Shown: in pieces, positions 6,588 through 6,764 of the stretch
How the letters are laid out: each line of letters opens with the position of its first letter
Position numbering within the stretch: the first letter of the stretch is position 1
Assembly: GCA_900766785.1 (NCBI GenBank)
Contig: CAAFWT010000227.1
Location: 1-6,764 of the forward strand
Reading direction: 5' to 3'
Source: an uncultured Paraprevotella sp.
Lineage (GTDB): Bacteria > Bacteroidota > Bacteroidia > Bacteroidales > Bacteroidaceae
DNA: 6,764 bases
Program-made: the position numbers and the translations under genes
The notes under the pieces: model-generated
The model's input: only the letters and a program-made list of their open reading frames with translations
Database searches by the model: none
Told to the model about the DNA's origin: nothing

Positions 6588-6622
6588 CTGTCCTGCCTGG
6601 TGACATAATGTAGGCAGGATGG
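6588..6622 (+). terminator. Candidate operon terminator hairpin (no T-tract)
   Basis: TCCTGCCT (6591-6598) and AGGCAGGA (6612-6619) form a perfect 8-bp G/C-rich stem around a 13-base loop. The stem extends by two G-U pairs and one C-G pair to 6588/6622. Its position about 60 bp past the last stop suits a terminator. The U-run of a classical intrinsic terminator is missing, so factor-dependent termination or a 3'-end stabilising stem are alternatives. Confidence 0.45.
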
Positions 6623-6687
6623 CCGATATGCTTACTATATGATAGTTTGATTCTGTTGGTTTTCGGTTCCCAAAGGAGAAGAAATCT

Positions 6688-6711
6688 TGCACATTCAGTC
6701 CATTCTGTGCA
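6688..6711. repeat. Short inverted repeat TGCACA...TGTGCA
   Basis: TGCACA (6688-6693) and TGTGCA (6706-6711) are exact reverse complements with a 12-base spacer. They could be an operator or small hairpin in the upstream region of the next gene outside the window. A 6-bp repeat can occur by chance, so this is only a pointer. Confidence 0.25.
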
Positions 6712-6764
6712 GAAAATACCTCTATGAAAGCCGTATTATCCCAAATCGGTCATTAGAATAAAAA

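Larger units (their letters stand above)
6530..6764. other. Non-coding region downstream of the operon
   Basis: No convincing gene is present in these 235 bp. The only plus-strand reading frame with an ATG near the end (6724-6756) has ten sense codons and no support. The region holds the inverted repeats listed separately and becomes A/T-rich towards the right edge. No exact TAnnTTTG promoter box was found on the plus strand. It probably combines the 3' end of the queG transcript with the upstream region of a gene beyond the window. Confidence 0.6.

Noticed and set aside
6642..6649. ATAGTTTG as a possible -7 promoter box
   Set aside because: The first two bases of TAnnTTTG do not match and no -33 TTTG lies at suitable spacing.
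6432..6692. Minus-strand open frame of 86 codons overlapping the queG end
   Set aside because: Its larger half is antisense to queG, its composition is low-information, and no upstream promoter or family motif is visible.
6724..6756. Ten-codon open frame (MKAVLSQIGH) near the right edge, as a possible leader peptide
   Set aside because: Too short, no ribosome site, no run of regulatory codons, and the downstream gene is not visible.

Overview
The window comes from a member of the Bacteroidota, most likely order Bacteroidales and possibly Prevotellaceae (the family is an inference). Three things point there. The one clear promoter has the Bacteroidota -7 box TAnnTTTG (TACCTTTG, 1564-1571) ahead of an A/T-rich leader with no Shine-Dalgarno sequence. 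The C-terminus of PurD (FDKKYFRRDIG-DL) is of the Bacteroidales type. The large DUF2723 membrane protein is typical of this phylum. All genes lie on the plus strand and are packed tightly. Base composition looks close to half G+C in coding DNA, and the non-coding gaps are clearly more A/T-rich.

Layout: (1) 2-565, the 3' part of purD (purine biosynthesis), cut by the window edge. (2) 562-1506, a polytopic membrane protein of unknown function, overlapping purD by ATGA. (3) 1507-1615, the only internal gap, holding a sigma-ABfr-type promoter with a perfect 7-bp inverted repeat over its -7 box. (4) 1616-5011, a DUF2723 protein of 1131 residues, predicted to be a GT-C-fold glycosyltransferase. (5) 5008-5622, a short NodB-fold polysaccharide deacetylase, overlapping gene 4 by ATGA. 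(6) 5600-6529, a QueG-family (epoxyqueuosine reductase) protein, overlapping gene 5 by 23 bp. (7) 6530-6764, non-coding, with several inverted repeats that probably include the operon's 3' end.

Genes 4-6 look like one translationally coupled unit driven by the promoter at about 1544-1571. Genes 1-2 belong to an upstream unit. The glycosyltransferase and deacetylase pair suggests a cell-envelope glycan job, and QueG looks like a housekeeping tRNA-modification passenger.

The most unusual observation is in the QueG homologue. Three of the four cysteines expected to ligand one [4Fe-4S] cluster are replaced by His178, Gln181 and Trp184, while all ligands of the other cluster remain. The GWxGK(N/H) segment is also changed, to GHFCRN. 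This may be a one-cluster variant or a decaying enzyme. No CRISPR array, insertion sequence, phage gene, tRNA or rRNA was seen.
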